Below are positions 7,461 to 16,451 of a stretch of DNA of 23,314 bases, one piece after another. The stretch spans positions 1 through 23,314 of the forward strand of contig JAKABA010000047.1 in assembly GCA_021802115.1 (NCBI GenBank), given 5' to 3'. Numbering within the stretch: position 1 is the first letter of the stretch; every line of letters begins with the position of its first letter. A program made the position numbers and the translations under genes. The notes beneath the pieces were generated by a model. The model ran no database searches, had not been told where the DNA came from, and saw only the letters and a program-made list of their open reading frames with translations. This DNA is from a bacterium. GTDB taxonomy: Bacteria; Chloroflexota; Dormibacteria; UBA8260; Bog-877.

Positions 7461-10400
7461 ATGCATCTCCAAGTTGGCCAACCTCACCTGCGCTCGCAGG
7501 ACCAGCCCACACAGGCTGATCTGGATGGAGTGCTGGGGCCCCTCTTCGAACAGGCCACCACGCCCATGGTCGCGATCGGGATGGACCACCGGATCCTGCG
7601 AGCCAACCTTGCCTTCTGCCAGTTGGTGGGCAGATCCGCGGCGGAGCTACGAGGGACTCACATCCTCGACATCACCCATCCCGATGACCGCCTGGCCAGC
7701 CAGACAGTGGTGCGCCGCAGCCGCCGCGGCCAGACCGTCAGCGGCCTGGTGAAGCGCTACCTAAGGCCCAGCGGAGACGCGGTCTGGGTGCGGATCACGA
7801 CCTCGATCCTGCGCGACGGCGACCAGCGGGCGATCTGCAGCTTTACCCAGGCCGAGAACGTCACCGGGGAGCGGGAGCTGCAGCATCGTCTGCATCAGCT
7901 GGAGCAGCTCCGCACCGCCCTGGCGGAGAGCAACGAGGCCATGCTCCGAGCTACCTCAGGGGCCGGCCTCTGGCAGGAGGCCTGTCGGATCGCGGTCCAG
8001 CACGGCGGGCTGAAGATGGCCTGGCTGGGCCTCGTTGGCGACGACGGATGGGTGTTCCCAAGCGCCATATGGGGCGAGGACCAGGGTTATCTGCTCGACC
8101 TCAGGACCTCCACCCGCGCCAGCGTCCCAGAGGGCCTCGGACCGGTGGGCCTCGCCGCCCGGAGCCGGCGTCCGGCGGTGTTTCAGGATATTGAGACCGA
8201 GCCCAGATTCCGACCGTGGCTGGACCGAGCCCGCCTGGTCGGTTTTCGTGGGGTCGCCTGCTTCCCCATGGTGCAGGCCAAGCGGGTCCGGGGCATCCTC
8301 ACGGTCTACTCTGACGAGCCCCAGTTCTTCGACGACGAGGCGCTCAACCTGCTGGGCCGCCTGGCCGCCAATGTGGAGTTCGCCTGGGAGACCCTCGACG
8401 ATCGGGCCGAGCAGGCCCGCGGCGCCCGCGAGACCAAGGATATGGCCGACCGCTTCCACCACCTCTTCGAACGCACCGGGATCGCCAGCGCGACCCTGAC
8501 CGCCGATCTCAACTTGACCCAGGTCAACCAGGCGCTGGCCGACCTCCTGGGACGCCGCGCTGAGGACTTGGTGGGTAGCAGCCTGCTCGACTTCGTGCCC
8601 ACTGGCGAGCATCGACAGCTTCTTCGCCACCACCGCAACTTGCAGCGGCGCCCCGAGAAGGGACTCGCCCGATTCGAGCATCGCCTGGTCACCGCCACGG
8701 GTGAACTCCGGTGGTTGCTGGCGTCCAGCACCATCATGCCGGCGCTCGCCTCCCGGGACACCGGGATCTTCTGGCAGGCGCAGGACATCACCCGCCAGCA
8801 CCGAGCTGAGGAGGCGGCCACCCACCGGTCCGGCCAGCAGGCCGCCATCGCCGAGTTCGGGCAGTACGCGCTCGCCGTGCGCGACCTCGGCCTGCTCATC
8901 CAGCGGGCCAGCGTCCTTCTGGCCCAGCACCTTGAGGTGCCCAAGGCATCGGTCTTGCGCTGGAACCGAACCCATGACTCCTTCCGGTTCGTCGCCGGGG
9001 TCGGTTGGGAGCCGGGGGTCGTCGGCAATGCCCTGATTCCCGGCGGGCAACAGTCCCTGGCCGGTTTCACGATCAGGTGTTCGGAAGCGGTGCTGGTGTC
9101 CGACTTCACGACCGAGGATCGGTTCCATGCGGGAGATCTCCCGCAGATTTACGGGATCCGGTCGGGTCTGGCGGTGCCGATCGTCGCCGGCGACCAACCC
9201 TATGGAGTGCTGGTGGCTTTCACGGTCGACCGCCACGAGTTCAACGACGACGACAGCCACTTCGCGCAGGGCCTGGCCCACGTCCTGGGCACCGCCATCA
9301 CCCGCCAGGAGGATGACGCCACCCTCCAGCAGCAGGCCTGGCATGACACGCTCACCGGCCTGCCCAACCGGGTGCTGCTGCTCGATCGGATTCCGGCGGC
9401 ACTGGGCCGTGCCCAGCGGGGCGACCAACTGGCGGCCCTGCTGTTTGTCGACCTCGACCGGCTCAAGGTGGTCAACGACAGCCTCGGTCACGCCGCCGGC
9501 GATGAGGTGCTGCGCACCGTCGCCCAGCGCTTTCAGCGCCTGATCCGGCCCAGCGACACCATCGCTCGAGTGGGCGCCGACGAGTTCGCGGCTCTGGCCG
9601 AGGACCTGGGGTCAACAGAGGTGGCGATGCTCATGGGGGAGCGACTCGTCAAAGCGGTCGAGGCTCCCATCCTCGTTCAGGGTCAAGAGGTGGTGATCAC
9701 CGCCAGCGTCGGAGTTCGTACCACAGCCAGCGCGCCTCTGGATGCCGACGAGCTGCTCCGCGACGCCGACATCGCCATGTACCACGCGAAGGCGGCCGGC
9801 GGCCGCCGCGCGGTCGAGTTCACCGCCGCGATGGGAGGGATCTTCGGGGACCGGGTCAAGCTGGAGGCCGACCTGCACCGCGCCCTCGCGAACCACGAGT
9901 TCGTGGTCCTGTACCAGCCGGTGGTGGGCCTTGAGGAGGGTCAGATCGTAGGCGCCGAGGCGCTCGTGCGCTGGGACCATCCCGAGCGCGGTCTGGTGTC
10001 ACCCGCCGATTTCATCCCGTTGGCGGAGGAGACCGGCATCATCGTGGACATCGGCGCCTGGGTGCTTGGGGAAGCGTGCGCCGCCTGCGCCCGATGGGCC
10101 CGGCTGCTGCCGGAGTCCCAACCGCTGGTGTCTGTGAACCTCTCCACCCGCCAGCTGCTCGATCCCCAGGTGGTGGAGATGGTGGCCGCGGCCCTGCGCC
10201 AGGAGGGCCTGCCCTCGGCGCTGCTCTGTATGGAGATCACGGAGACGGCCCTCTTGGCGGATTCCTTGGCAGCGGTCTCCGCCCTGGATGAGATCCGCAC
10301 CCTGGGAGTGCAGCTAGCGCTGGACGACTTCGGCACCGGCTACTCCTCGGTGGCGCATCTGAAGCGATTCAACCTGGACCACATGAAGCTCGACAAGATC

Positions 10401-10631
10401 TTCATCGACAATGTCGACAGCGATCCCAAGGATGCCGCCATTGTGGGTGGCCTGATTCAGCTCGCCCACGCCATCGGGCTGACCACCGTCGCCGAGGGGG
10501 TGGAGACGGCGGGCCAGATGGCGACCTTGAAGCGGCTCGGCTGCGATGCCGCCCAGGGCTACCTGATGTCCCCAGCGGTTCCGGCCGCCGAGTTCGAGCG
10601 GCTGTGGGTGAGCGGGGTCTCCTACGGATAG
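7461..10631 (+). CDS. PAS-GAF-PAS-GAF-GGDEF-EAL c-di-GMP enzyme
   Basis: A 1056-residue signalling protein that controls cyclic di-GMP. Order: PAS (about 24-136), GAF (160-310), PAS (330-450), GAF (460-615), GGDEF (625-790) and EAL (797-1050). No membrane segment is evident, so it is likely cytosolic. The EAL domain keeps its catalytic set: EALVRW (E833), N893, E925 in the MEITE motif, DDFGTG (D955/D956), K976, E1012 in AEGVE and Q1032. The GGDEF signature is GADEF (705-709), with Ala for the second Gly, while the inhibitory I-site RxxD is intact (R696-D699, five residues before). I infer an active phosphodiesterase with a sensory GAF/PAS input and possible residual cyclase or GTP-binding role. 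The start ATG lacks a strong ribosome-binding site. Nothing adjacent suggests its signal. Confidence 0.92.
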   Translation: MHLQVGQPHLRSQDQPTQADLDGVLGPLFEQATTPMVAIGMDHRILRANLAFCQLVGRSAAELRGTHILDITHPDDRLASQTVVRRSRRGQTVSGLVKRYLRPSGDAVWVRITTSILRDGDQRAICSFTQAENVTGERELQHRLHQLEQLRTALAESNEAMLRATSGAGLWQEACRIAVQHGGLKMAWLGLVGDDGWVFPSAIWGEDQGYLLDLRTSTRASVPEGLGPVGLAARSRRPAVFQDIETEPRFRPWLDRARLVGFRGVACFPMVQAKRVRGILTVYSDEPQFFDDEALNLLGRLAANVEFAWETLDDRAEQARGARETKDMADRFHHLFERTGIASATLTADLNLTQVNQALADLLGRRAEDLVGSSLLDFVPTGEHRQLLRHHRNLQRRPEKGLARFEHRLVTATGELRWLLASSTIMPALASRDTGIFWQAQDITRQHRAEEAATHRSGQQAAIAEFGQYALAVRDLGLLIQRASVLLAQHLEVPKASVLRWNRTHDSFRFVAGVGWEPGVVGNALIPGGQQSLAGFTIRCSEAVLVSDFTTEDRFHAGDLPQIYGIRSGLAVPIVAGDQPYGVLVAFTVDRHEFNDDDSHFAQGLAHVLGTAITRQEDDATLQQQAWHDTLTGLPNRVLLLDRIPAALGRAQRGDQLAALLFVDLDRLKVVNDSLGHAAGDEVLRTVAQRFQRLIRPSDTIARVGADEFAALAEDLGSTEVAMLMGERLVKAVEAPILVQGQEVVITASVGVRTTASAPLDADELLRDADIAMYHAKAAGGRRAVEFTAAMGGIFGDRVKLEADLHRALANHEFVVLYQPVVGLEEGQIVGAEALVRWDHPERGLVSPADFIPLAEETGIIVDIGAWVLGEACAACARWARLLPESQPLVSVNLSTRQLLDPQVVEMVAAALRQEGLPSALLCMEITETALLADSLAAVSALDEIRTLGVQLALDDFGTGYSSVAHLKRFNLDHMKLDKIFIDNVDSDPKDAAIVGGLIQLAHAIGLTTVAEGVETAGQMATLKRLGCDAAQGYLMSPAVPAAEFERLWVSGVSYG

Positions 10632-10637
10632 CTCGGC

Positions 10638-12287
10638 CTACATCAGACCGAGCTCATCCAGGGAGCGGAGCAGGTTGCTGACCACCCGGGGGTCGGCCTT
10701 GGCGTCGATCAGGCAGACCCGGCCTTGGCGAGCCAGCTCGAACGCCTGCCGCAGCGCCGGCTGGAACTCGGTCTGGCTGGCCACTCGAACCCCCCAGCCG
10801 CCGACGGCCGCCGCCAGCAGACTGTAATCGAATTCGCCCTCGGCCTGCGCTGGGGAGGTGCCCGGGCCCCGCCAGACCCCGTTGTTGACCACCACGATCA
10901 CCATCCCGACCCCGTTTCGAGCGGCGGTGTGAAGCTCCTGCAGAGAGAAGCCGAAGGCGCCATCGCCGGTGAACAGACATACCGGGCGAGATGGGTGGGC
11001 CAGGCCGGCCCCAATCGCGAAGGGCAGCCCCACCCCCAGAGTCCCCATCGCCGACCCGATCAGCATGTTGCTGCCCGGGGCGTGCGCCTTCGAGAACGCG
11101 ATACCCCAGGTGACGCTGTCGCCACCATCAGAGACCCAGGTGCCGCCGCCCAGTTCTTCGAACGACTGCGCCGCCTGGCGGGCCAACCAGCCGGCGTGCA
11201 GGGCGGTGGTCGCCGACTCGGCCTCCCCGTCCCAGAGCTCCTGGCTGGCGGCGGCGGCACGGTGGGCGTCAGAAACCCAGCCCGACCACCTGTCGGGCGC
11301 CCCGTCCCAAAGCTCTGTGAGGGCGCCCAGGGTCGCACCCACGTCTCCCACCAGCCCCAGGCTGGGCGAGCGCTGGCCACCCAGATGCTCGGGAGCTATG
11401 TCGACCTGGATCAAAACCTGGTCGTCCGCGAACAAGGGTGGCTGACCGTACATGAGATTGGCGTTGAATCGCGATCCCAGCACCAGGGCGAGATCCGCGC
11501 TCACCAGGGCCGCCCCGCCGTGCACCAAGGTGCCCAGGCAGAGCCGGTGTTCGTCGTCGACCAGGCCTCGGGCAGCGCTGGTCGTGGTTACCGGAATCCC
11601 GGTCCGCTCGATGAAGGCCGTCAGCTGCGGTGCCGCCCCCGAAAAAAAAGCCCCCGACCCGGCCAGGATGAGAGGGCGTTGAGCAGCCTTGAGCAGCTGG
11701 CTGGCAGCTGCCAGCCCGGCTCCGTCGGGGACCGCCTTGGCGACGGGAGGGAGGCCGGCGACCGGGCCGACCTCGCAGGCGCTGGCGAGCACGTCCTCGG
11801 GGATCTCGAGGTAGGCGACCCCGGGACTCCCCCAGGTGGCCTGCTTCACAGCCTCGGTCAGGTACTCGGCAATCCGCTGCGGCTCCAGGCACTCAGCGCT
11901 CCACTTGGTCACCCGGGCCACCACCGCCAGCTGATCCATGTCCTGGACCGCGCCCCGGCCCCGCTTGGAGATGGCGGTTCGCCCCGCCACCACCACCACC
12001 GGGGCCCCGGCGGCATTGGCCTCGGCCAAGCCGCCCATGGCGTTGGCGACGCCCGGCCCAGCCGTCACGGCGACAAAACCCGGCCGGCCGGTGGCCAGCG
12101 CCCAGCCCTCCGCCATCAGCACCGCGTTCTCCTCATGGCGGACAGAGATCACCCGGATCCCTGCCATCCGGGCCCCATCCAAGAGGGAGGCGATATGGCT
12201 GCCGGGCAGGGAGAAGAGCGTGTCCATGCCGAGCTCGGCCAGGGTCTTGACCGCCTGCTCACCGCCATTGCCGCCTTCCACTGCCAT
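10638..12287 (-). CDS. Thiamine-diphosphate enzyme, 2-hydroxyacyl-CoA lyase/oxalyl-CoA decarboxylase-like
   Basis: A 549-residue three-domain ThDP enzyme. The activating Glu lies in RHEENAVLMAEG (E52). The cofactor motif GDG (441-443) with NN 25 residues on (468-469) is intact. Several blocks fit 2-hydroxyacyl-CoA lyase and oxalyl-CoA decarboxylase better than acetolactate synthase: GTLGVGLPFAIGAG (415-428), GDGAFGFS (441-448), NNGVWRG (468-474), and YGQPPLFADDQVLIQVDI (280-297). A typical annotation would be acetolactate synthase large subunit. Lyases of this type cleave 2-hydroxyacyl-CoA to an aldehyde or ketone plus formyl-CoA. Its C terminus (VVSNLLRSLDELGLM) is short. It ends 6 bases from the convergent c-di-GMP gene. 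Substrate cannot be assigned from sequence. Confidence 0.85.
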   Translation of the reverse strand: MAVEGGNGGEQAVKTLAELGMDTLFSLPGSHIASLLDGARMAGIRVISVRHEENAVLMAEGWALATGRPGFVAVTAGPGVANAMGGLAEANAAGAPVVVVAGRTAISKRGRGAVQDMDQLAVVARVTKWSAECLEPQRIAEYLTEAVKQATWGSPGVAYLEIPEDVLASACEVGPVAGLPPVAKAVPDGAGLAAASQLLKAAQRPLILAGSGAFFSGAAPQLTAFIERTGIPVTTTSAARGLVDDEHRLCLGTLVHGGAALVSADLALVLGSRFNANLMYGQPPLFADDQVLIQVDIAPEHLGGQRSPSLGLVGDVGATLGALTELWDGAPDRWSGWVSDAHRAAAASQELWDGEAESATTALHAGWLARQAAQSFEELGGGTWVSDGGDSVTWGIAFSKAHAPGSNMLIGSAMGTLGVGLPFAIGAGLAHPSRPVCLFTGDGAFGFSLQELHTAARNGVGMVIVVVNNGVWRGPGTSPAQAEGEFDYSLLAAAVGGWGVRVASQTEFQPALRQAFELARQGRVCLIDAKADPRVVSNLLRSLDELGLM

Positions 12288-12494
12288 GCTCGACTCCTCC
12301 CCGCCAGACGCTGCTTTTGAACGCCGGTACCGACCGACTCCGCTCCCACCATGTTGACGGTTTGACCAGAACTCCAGGATCGGGCATCCCGGGACCAGGC
12401 GGAATCAGTGAAAGCACTGCCCGGAGGTTGGCGAAAACACGCCATCTCGGGCGCCGCCCGCGCAAGTCCACCCGGAGCCGGTCAAGATGTGCGC

Positions 12495-13847
12495 ATGGAA
12501 GAGCTCTTTCCCAGCCCCGACCAGGCGCTTGAGCCCAAAGTCGCCGCGGTGAACACCAGCCGCCCTGGCCCAGACAGCCCCCTGGCAGCCAGGCTGCGCC
12601 CCGCAGAATGGCAAGAGGTGCTGGGGCAGTCATCCCTCATCGGTCCGGAGGGAGCCCTCCGGGACGCCACTCTCGGCGGGAACCTGCCTTCGATGGTGCT
12701 GGTGGGCGCTCCGGGGACGGGCAAGACGACCATCGCCCAACTCCTGGCGCGATCTCAATCCGCCCACTTGGTCTCCATGTCGGCGGTGAGCGCCGGGGTG
12801 GGTGACATTCGCAAAGTGGTCTCCGAAGCCGCCGCCAGGCGGCGCGCCGGCCAGCGCACGGTGCTCTTCCTGGACGAGATCCACCACTTCAGCCGGACTC
12901 AGCAGGACGCCCTGCTCCCCCACGTCGAGAGCGGCCTGCTCACCCTGATCGGCGCCACCACCGAGAACCCCAGCTACCAGCTGACCGGGGCCCTGCTGTC
13001 CCGGGTTCAGGTCTACGACCTGCAGCCCCTGGCGGAAGAGGACCTCAGCCAGCTGCTGGAGCGGGCGCTGGCGGACGAGGAGCGCGGCTTGGGACGGCAG
13101 CACCTCGGACTCGACTCCGAGGGCAGAGAGTTGCTGGTGGGTCGCAGCGGCGGGGATGCGCGCGCCATGCTCAACGCGCTGGAAAGGGCGGCCGGCGGAC
13201 TGGCTCCGGGCGGCCTGGTCACCGCCGAGTCGGTGCGCCAGGCGCTCAGCGGCCCCCACCTGCTGCATGACCGCGCCGGAGACCTCCACTACCAGATCCT
13301 GTCGGCCTTCATCAAGTCGATGCGGGGCAGCGACCCCGACGCCGCCACCTACTGGTTGGCGCGCCTTCTTGAGGCGGGCGAGGACCCCTCGGTTCCCGCC
13401 CGCAGAATGGTGATCCTGGCGGCGGAGGACGTCGGCCTCGCCGATCCCGGGGCACTCCCACTGGCGGTCGCGGCGCAGCAGGCGGTGCTGCTGGTGGGCA
13501 TGCCGGAATGCCGGTTGCCTCTCACCGAGGCGGCAGTCTACCTGGCCCTGGCTCCCAAGAGCAACGCGGTGTACCGGGCCTACACCGCCGCCTCGGCCGA
13601 CGTCGCCACCCACCTCAGCCTGCCGGTGCCGCTGCACCTGCGCAACGCGGTCACCGCTCGAGACCGGGAGCACGGCTTCGGCCAGGGCTACCAGTACGCC
13701 CACGACGACCCCGAGGGACTGGTGGGGCATGGTCACCTGCCCCCTGAGCTGGGAGATCGGCGGTACTACGTTCCCTCCGAGCACGGGGAGGAAGCGCGAC
13801 TGCGCGACCTCCTGGAACGGATCAGGGTCAGGCGTTCACCGAAGTGA
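12495..13847 (+). CDS. rarA: Replication-associated recombination protein RarA (MgsA)
   Basis: A 450-residue AAA+ ATPase of the clamp-loader clade that acts at stalled forks. Walker A is GAPGTGKTT (71-79), Walker B is VLFLDEIHHF (from about 123), with sensor-1 region IGATTENPS. These are followed by the conserved RarA C-terminal domain (HYQILSAFIKSMRGSDPDAATYWLARLLEAG and the tail YKYP-equivalent PSEHGEEARLRDLLERI). The frame is open to a GTG at 12408, but the additional residues are unlike the family. The ATG at 12495 gives MEELFPSPDQALEPK, the usual start region before PLAARLRPxxxxEVLGQ. It is followed, convergently and 40 bases on, by L25. Confidence 0.9.
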   Translation: MEELFPSPDQALEPKVAAVNTSRPGPDSPLAARLRPAEWQEVLGQSSLIGPEGALRDATLGGNLPSMVLVGAPGTGKTTIAQLLARSQSAHLVSMSAVSAGVGDIRKVVSEAAARRRAGQRTVLFLDEIHHFSRTQQDALLPHVESGLLTLIGATTENPSYQLTGALLSRVQVYDLQPLAEEDLSQLLERALADEERGLGRQHLGLDSEGRELLVGRSGGDARAMLNALERAAGGLAPGGLVTAESVRQALSGPHLLHDRAGDLHYQILSAFIKSMRGSDPDAATYWLARLLEAGEDPSVPARRMVILAAEDVGLADPGALPLAVAAQQAVLLVGMPECRLPLTEAAVYLALAPKSNAVYRAYTAASADVATHLSLPVPLHLRNAVTARDREHGFGQGYQYAHDDPEGLVGHGHLPPELGDRRYYVPSEHGEEARLRDLLERIRVRRSPK

Positions 13848-13887
13848 CAGCTGGCCGCCCTCGCCGCCGACGCGGAGCAGAGTCGAG

Positions 13888-14532
13888 CTAACCCTCGTCC
13901 GGGGCCCCGGCAGCCACCGGCGGCTCAGCGGCGCCGGGCTCAAGTGCGGTCGGAACGTCCTCGACCGCCACCCGGGTGGGAGCGATCTTGACCAGGATCT
14001 CAGTTGGGTCGCCTGCCGTGGTCAGCTCCACCCCTTCTGGCAGCGTGATGTCCGACAGGCGCACCGCGTCGTCCACCTCGGCAAGGCCCGAGACGTCGAT
14101 GCTGATCTCGCCGGGGATGGAGTTGGGCAGGCAGCTGACCTCGAGAGTGTGGACCACATGGAGGAGCTCGCCCACGTTGAACTTGACCGCTGGCGACTCG
14201 CCGGTGAGCACCACCTGCACCTGAACGTTGAGCTTCTCGGTGAGGTTCACCTGGAAGAAGTCCACGTGGACGGCGGCGGTGGTGCGCGGGTTGATCTGGA
14301 GCTCCTTGATCAGGACCGGACGCAAGGTGCGCTCGCCGGCCACCTTGAGCTGGAGCAGGTGGCTCTGGCCCACGGCATGGACCAGGCGGGAGAGCTCCCG
14401 GACCGGGACCTCGATCGCGACCGAGTTCACCTTGTGACCGTAAACCACGCCGGGCACAAGGCCCTCACGTCGGAGCTGGCCGACCCGCCGGCCCGTGACG
14501 GAGCGGGGTGCGGCCTCAAGCGTCAGACTCAT
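13888..14532 (-). CDS. rplY: Ribosomal protein L25, long Ctc/TL5 type
   Basis: A 214-residue two-domain L25 of the general stress protein Ctc kind, a 5S rRNA-binding protein of the large subunit. The N-terminal L25 domain includes RREGLVPGVVYGHK (21-34) and the HVDFFQVNLTEKLNV segment (88-102). The C-terminal beta domain has the family motif SCLPNSIPGEISIDVSGL. The last 25 residues are acidic and Pro/Ala-rich, common in this form. The ATG has GGAG 4 bases upstream. It follows the B12 mutase subunit gene by 84 bases on the same strand, with a strong hairpin between them, so it may be expressed from the same transcript or from its own start. Confidence 0.92.
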   Translation of the reverse strand: MSLTLEAAPRSVTGRRVGQLRREGLVPGVVYGHKVNSVAIEVPVRELSRLVHAVGQSHLLQLKVAGERTLRPVLIKELQINPRTTAAVHVDFFQVNLTEKLNVQVQVVLTGESPAVKFNVGELLHVVHTLEVSCLPNSIPGEISIDVSGLAEVDDAVRLSDITLPEGVELTTAGDPTEILVKIAPTRVAVEDVPTALEPGAAEPPVAAGAPDEG

Positions 14533-14566
14533 GGAACTCCAAGCGGGTATTGACTAGTTGGCATCC

Positions 14567-14589
14567 CCTGTCGGAGGCGCCTCCACAGG
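14567..14589. other. Strong hairpin between mutase B12 subunit and L25 genes
   Basis: CCTGT-C-GGAGGC / GCCTCC-ACAGG: a 12-bp perfect palindrome GGAGGCGCCTCC flanked by a complementary CCTGT/ACAGG pair with one bulged C (14572). It sits in the 84-base gap between the B12-subunit stop and the L25 start on the minus strand. There is no U-run after it, so it may attenuate or stabilise rather than terminate. Confidence 0.5.
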
Positions 14590-14616
14590 ACGGCCGGATC
14601 TTACCAAATCGCCGGA

Positions 14617-15033
14617 TCAGGCGGCGCCGGCCGGGACCGCTCCGAAGCGACGGTTGACGTACTCGACGATCGATTGCATGCTGGTTCCGGGGGTGAAGAC
14701 CTCATCGACCCCCAGACGCTTGAGTTCGGCGACATCCTCCGGCGGCACGATGCCACCGCCAAAGACGACGATGTCCTCGGCGTGGCGCTCGCGCAGCAAG
14801 CGCAGCACCTCCGGAAACAGGGTCATGTGGGCACCCGAGAGCAGGGAGATGCCGATCCCGTCGACATCCTCCTGGATCGCCGCCTCGATCACCTGGGCCG
14901 GGGTCTGGTGCAGCCCGGTGTAGATAACCTCGACGCCGGCATCCCGGAGCGCCCGCGAGATTATCTTGACGCCGCGATCATGGCCATCCAGCCCCACCTT
15001 GGCGGTGAGGATCCTGACCGGCTTCTTAGCCAC
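14617..15033 (-). CDS. B12-binding subunit of acyl-CoA mutase (McmA2/IcmB type)
   Basis: A 138-residue coenzyme B12-binding subunit of a carbon-skeleton mutase, the separate form found in Gram-positive and archaeal methylmalonyl- and isobutyryl-CoA mutases. The cobalt-ligand motif DxHxxG is present as D16-G-H18-D-R-G21. The later LLSGAH (64-69) and GGGIVP (91-96) motifs complete the Rossmann fold. It starts with GTG at 15033, nine bases after the membrane-protein stop, with no strong ribosome-binding site, suggesting translational coupling. Its large subunit is encoded some 4 kb away on the same strand in another operon. Which substrate it serves depends on the partner. Confidence 0.93.
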   Translation of the reverse strand: MAKKPVRILTAKVGLDGHDRGVKIISRALRDAGVEVIYTGLHQTPAQVIEAAIQEDVDGIGISLLSGAHMTLFPEVLRLLRERHAEDIVVFGGGIVPPEDVAELKRLGVDEVFTPGTSMQSIVEYVNRRFGAVPAGAA

Positions 15034-15042
15034 TGGGCCAGT

Positions 15043-16251
15043 TTAGGGGACGGGATTGGAAAAGGTGTGGAGAACTGCCGCGGGCGGGGTCGCTGTCGAG
15101 CCGCTCCCACCGCCCAAGGACAGGTAGGGAGCCCCGGCCAGCGAGCCCACCGCCACCGTGATCAGGCCGGCCAAGGCCAGCTCCCGAGCCAGTCCGGGGC
15201 GGAGCCGGGCCCCCAGATTGGGCCAGCGCACCAGGCGCCGCGCCGGCAGAGTGGTGAGCTGGGCGGTGGCCAGCAGAACCACCAGCAGCGGCGCCAGGTT
15301 GGGATCAGTGGCGATGCCGACACCGAAAGTTCCGAAGTCCTGCCCGAACCACCAACTGAAGAGCAGCCACACCACCGCGACCAGGGTCAAGGCTCTGGTC
15401 CTGCCGCCCAGCAGGAACCCCACTCCGAGCCCGGCCATGGCCGACGTCAGCAGCGCGTTCCAGAGCAGCGGGTCGGCCGCCGTCCAGGCCGCCAGGGCGC
15501 GGATCGGGTCGGCCAGGAAGCCGGGCTGAGGCGCGGCCGCCGTCGCCCAAAAGATCGAGCTCAGAGTCCCGGGTCCCCAGAAGCCCTCAGCCGGAATGGT
15601 CTGCAAAAGCACGCCCAGAACCAGGGTCGAGCCGACCCCGACCTCGACCAACCGCCGGACCCGGCCGCCCTCCCACCAGCTGACCGGAGCCAGCAACAGG
15701 CCGGCGGCGAACAGATAGGCCAGCACCGCTCCGGGAGCCCCTGAGATCACGCTCGCGCCCGGGCCGAGGAGGCCGCCCAGCCCCTCCCCCATCAGCCAGA
15801 CCGCCAGCCCCCAGACGATCGAGGTTCGGAGCCCGAGCCGTCCCACCCAGGAATCCCCGCCGCAGAGGATCGCCACCCCGATGCCGATCTGGATCAGCAC
15901 GGTGGCCACGGTGAGATGGACCGGGTGGGCCTGCCAGACCCCCATCTCCCAATGCAGGAGGGTCGCCAGCCAGCCCGGCTGGCCCGCCGCCGCAGGGGCC
16001 AGGATCCCGCGCGCGAAGCCTGCCGGCATCCCCGGCTGAGCTTGGAGCAGGCCATCCAGGATCCACACCGTGCCCAGCGCCGCCCGAAGAAAGCCACGTG
16101 CCCCACGTTGGCCAGGGCTGACCGCCGCCTCGGCAACCGCGGCGGTCGAGCGGCGCAGCAGGCGAGCCGCCTCCCAGGCGGCCACCACCCCCAAGGTCAG
16201 CCCCAACTCCAGAAGTAGCACCGAATACAGGTGGGTAGAGCCAGTGGCCAT
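15043..16251 (-). CDS. Internally duplicated multi-spanning membrane protein (DoxX-like repeats)
   Basis: A 402-residue integral membrane protein with about 10 hydrophobic segments; I do not recognise a characterised function. Residues about 60-190 and 205-330 show the same order of motifs. These are LLQAQP/LLQTIP, AAAGQPGWLA/AAAPQPGFLA, a hydrophobic helix ending in GG, VWxxxVWLMGEGLGGLL/VWLLFSWWFGQDFGTFG, and SGAPGAVL/ATDPNLAPLL. This suggests two copies of a four-helix DoxX-like unit. The Trp-Asp-Gly-Leu-Leu-Gln patch and the Glu (GEGLGG) look conserved. The ATG at 16251 has AGGAGG about 11 bases upstream. It lies first in an operon with the B12 mutase subunit and is divergent from the radical SAM gene. 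Confidence applies to the gene and its topology. Confidence 0.8.
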   Translation of the reverse strand: MATGSTHLYSVLLLELGLTLGVVAAWEAARLLRRSTAAVAEAAVSPGQRGARGFLRAALGTVWILDGLLQAQPGMPAGFARGILAPAAAGQPGWLATLLHWEMGVWQAHPVHLTVATVLIQIGIGVAILCGGDSWVGRLGLRTSIVWGLAVWLMGEGLGGLLGPGASVISGAPGAVLAYLFAAGLLLAPVSWWEGGRVRRLVEVGVGSTLVLGVLLQTIPAEGFWGPGTLSSIFWATAAAPQPGFLADPIRALAAWTAADPLLWNALLTSAMAGLGVGFLLGGRTRALTLVAVVWLLFSWWFGQDFGTFGVGIATDPNLAPLLVVLLATAQLTTLPARRLVRWPNLGARLRPGLARELALAGLITVAVGSLAGAPYLSLGGGSGSTATPPAAVLHTFSNPVP

Positions 16252-16451
16252 CTGCCGTCACGCCTCCTGGGAATGCACCGAACCGTGGGGCCATGGACGG
16301 GCCCGGGGACTCGGGGCAGTCACCACCTGGCCGACCGGGTTGCTGTCTAATGAGAGATGGAGCCCTTTGGGGGCCAGGTGTGACCAACCCCGACTCAATC
16401 TCGCACCCCAGGGGCCGCTGACCCAGGTGGGAACCGCCCGAAGCAGGGCGC

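Noticed and set aside
15025..15045. GCCACTGGGCCAG near the B12-subunit start, looking like part of a cobalamin riboswitch
   Set aside because: It is on the wrong strand, overlaps coding sequence and lacks the rest of the B12-box structure.
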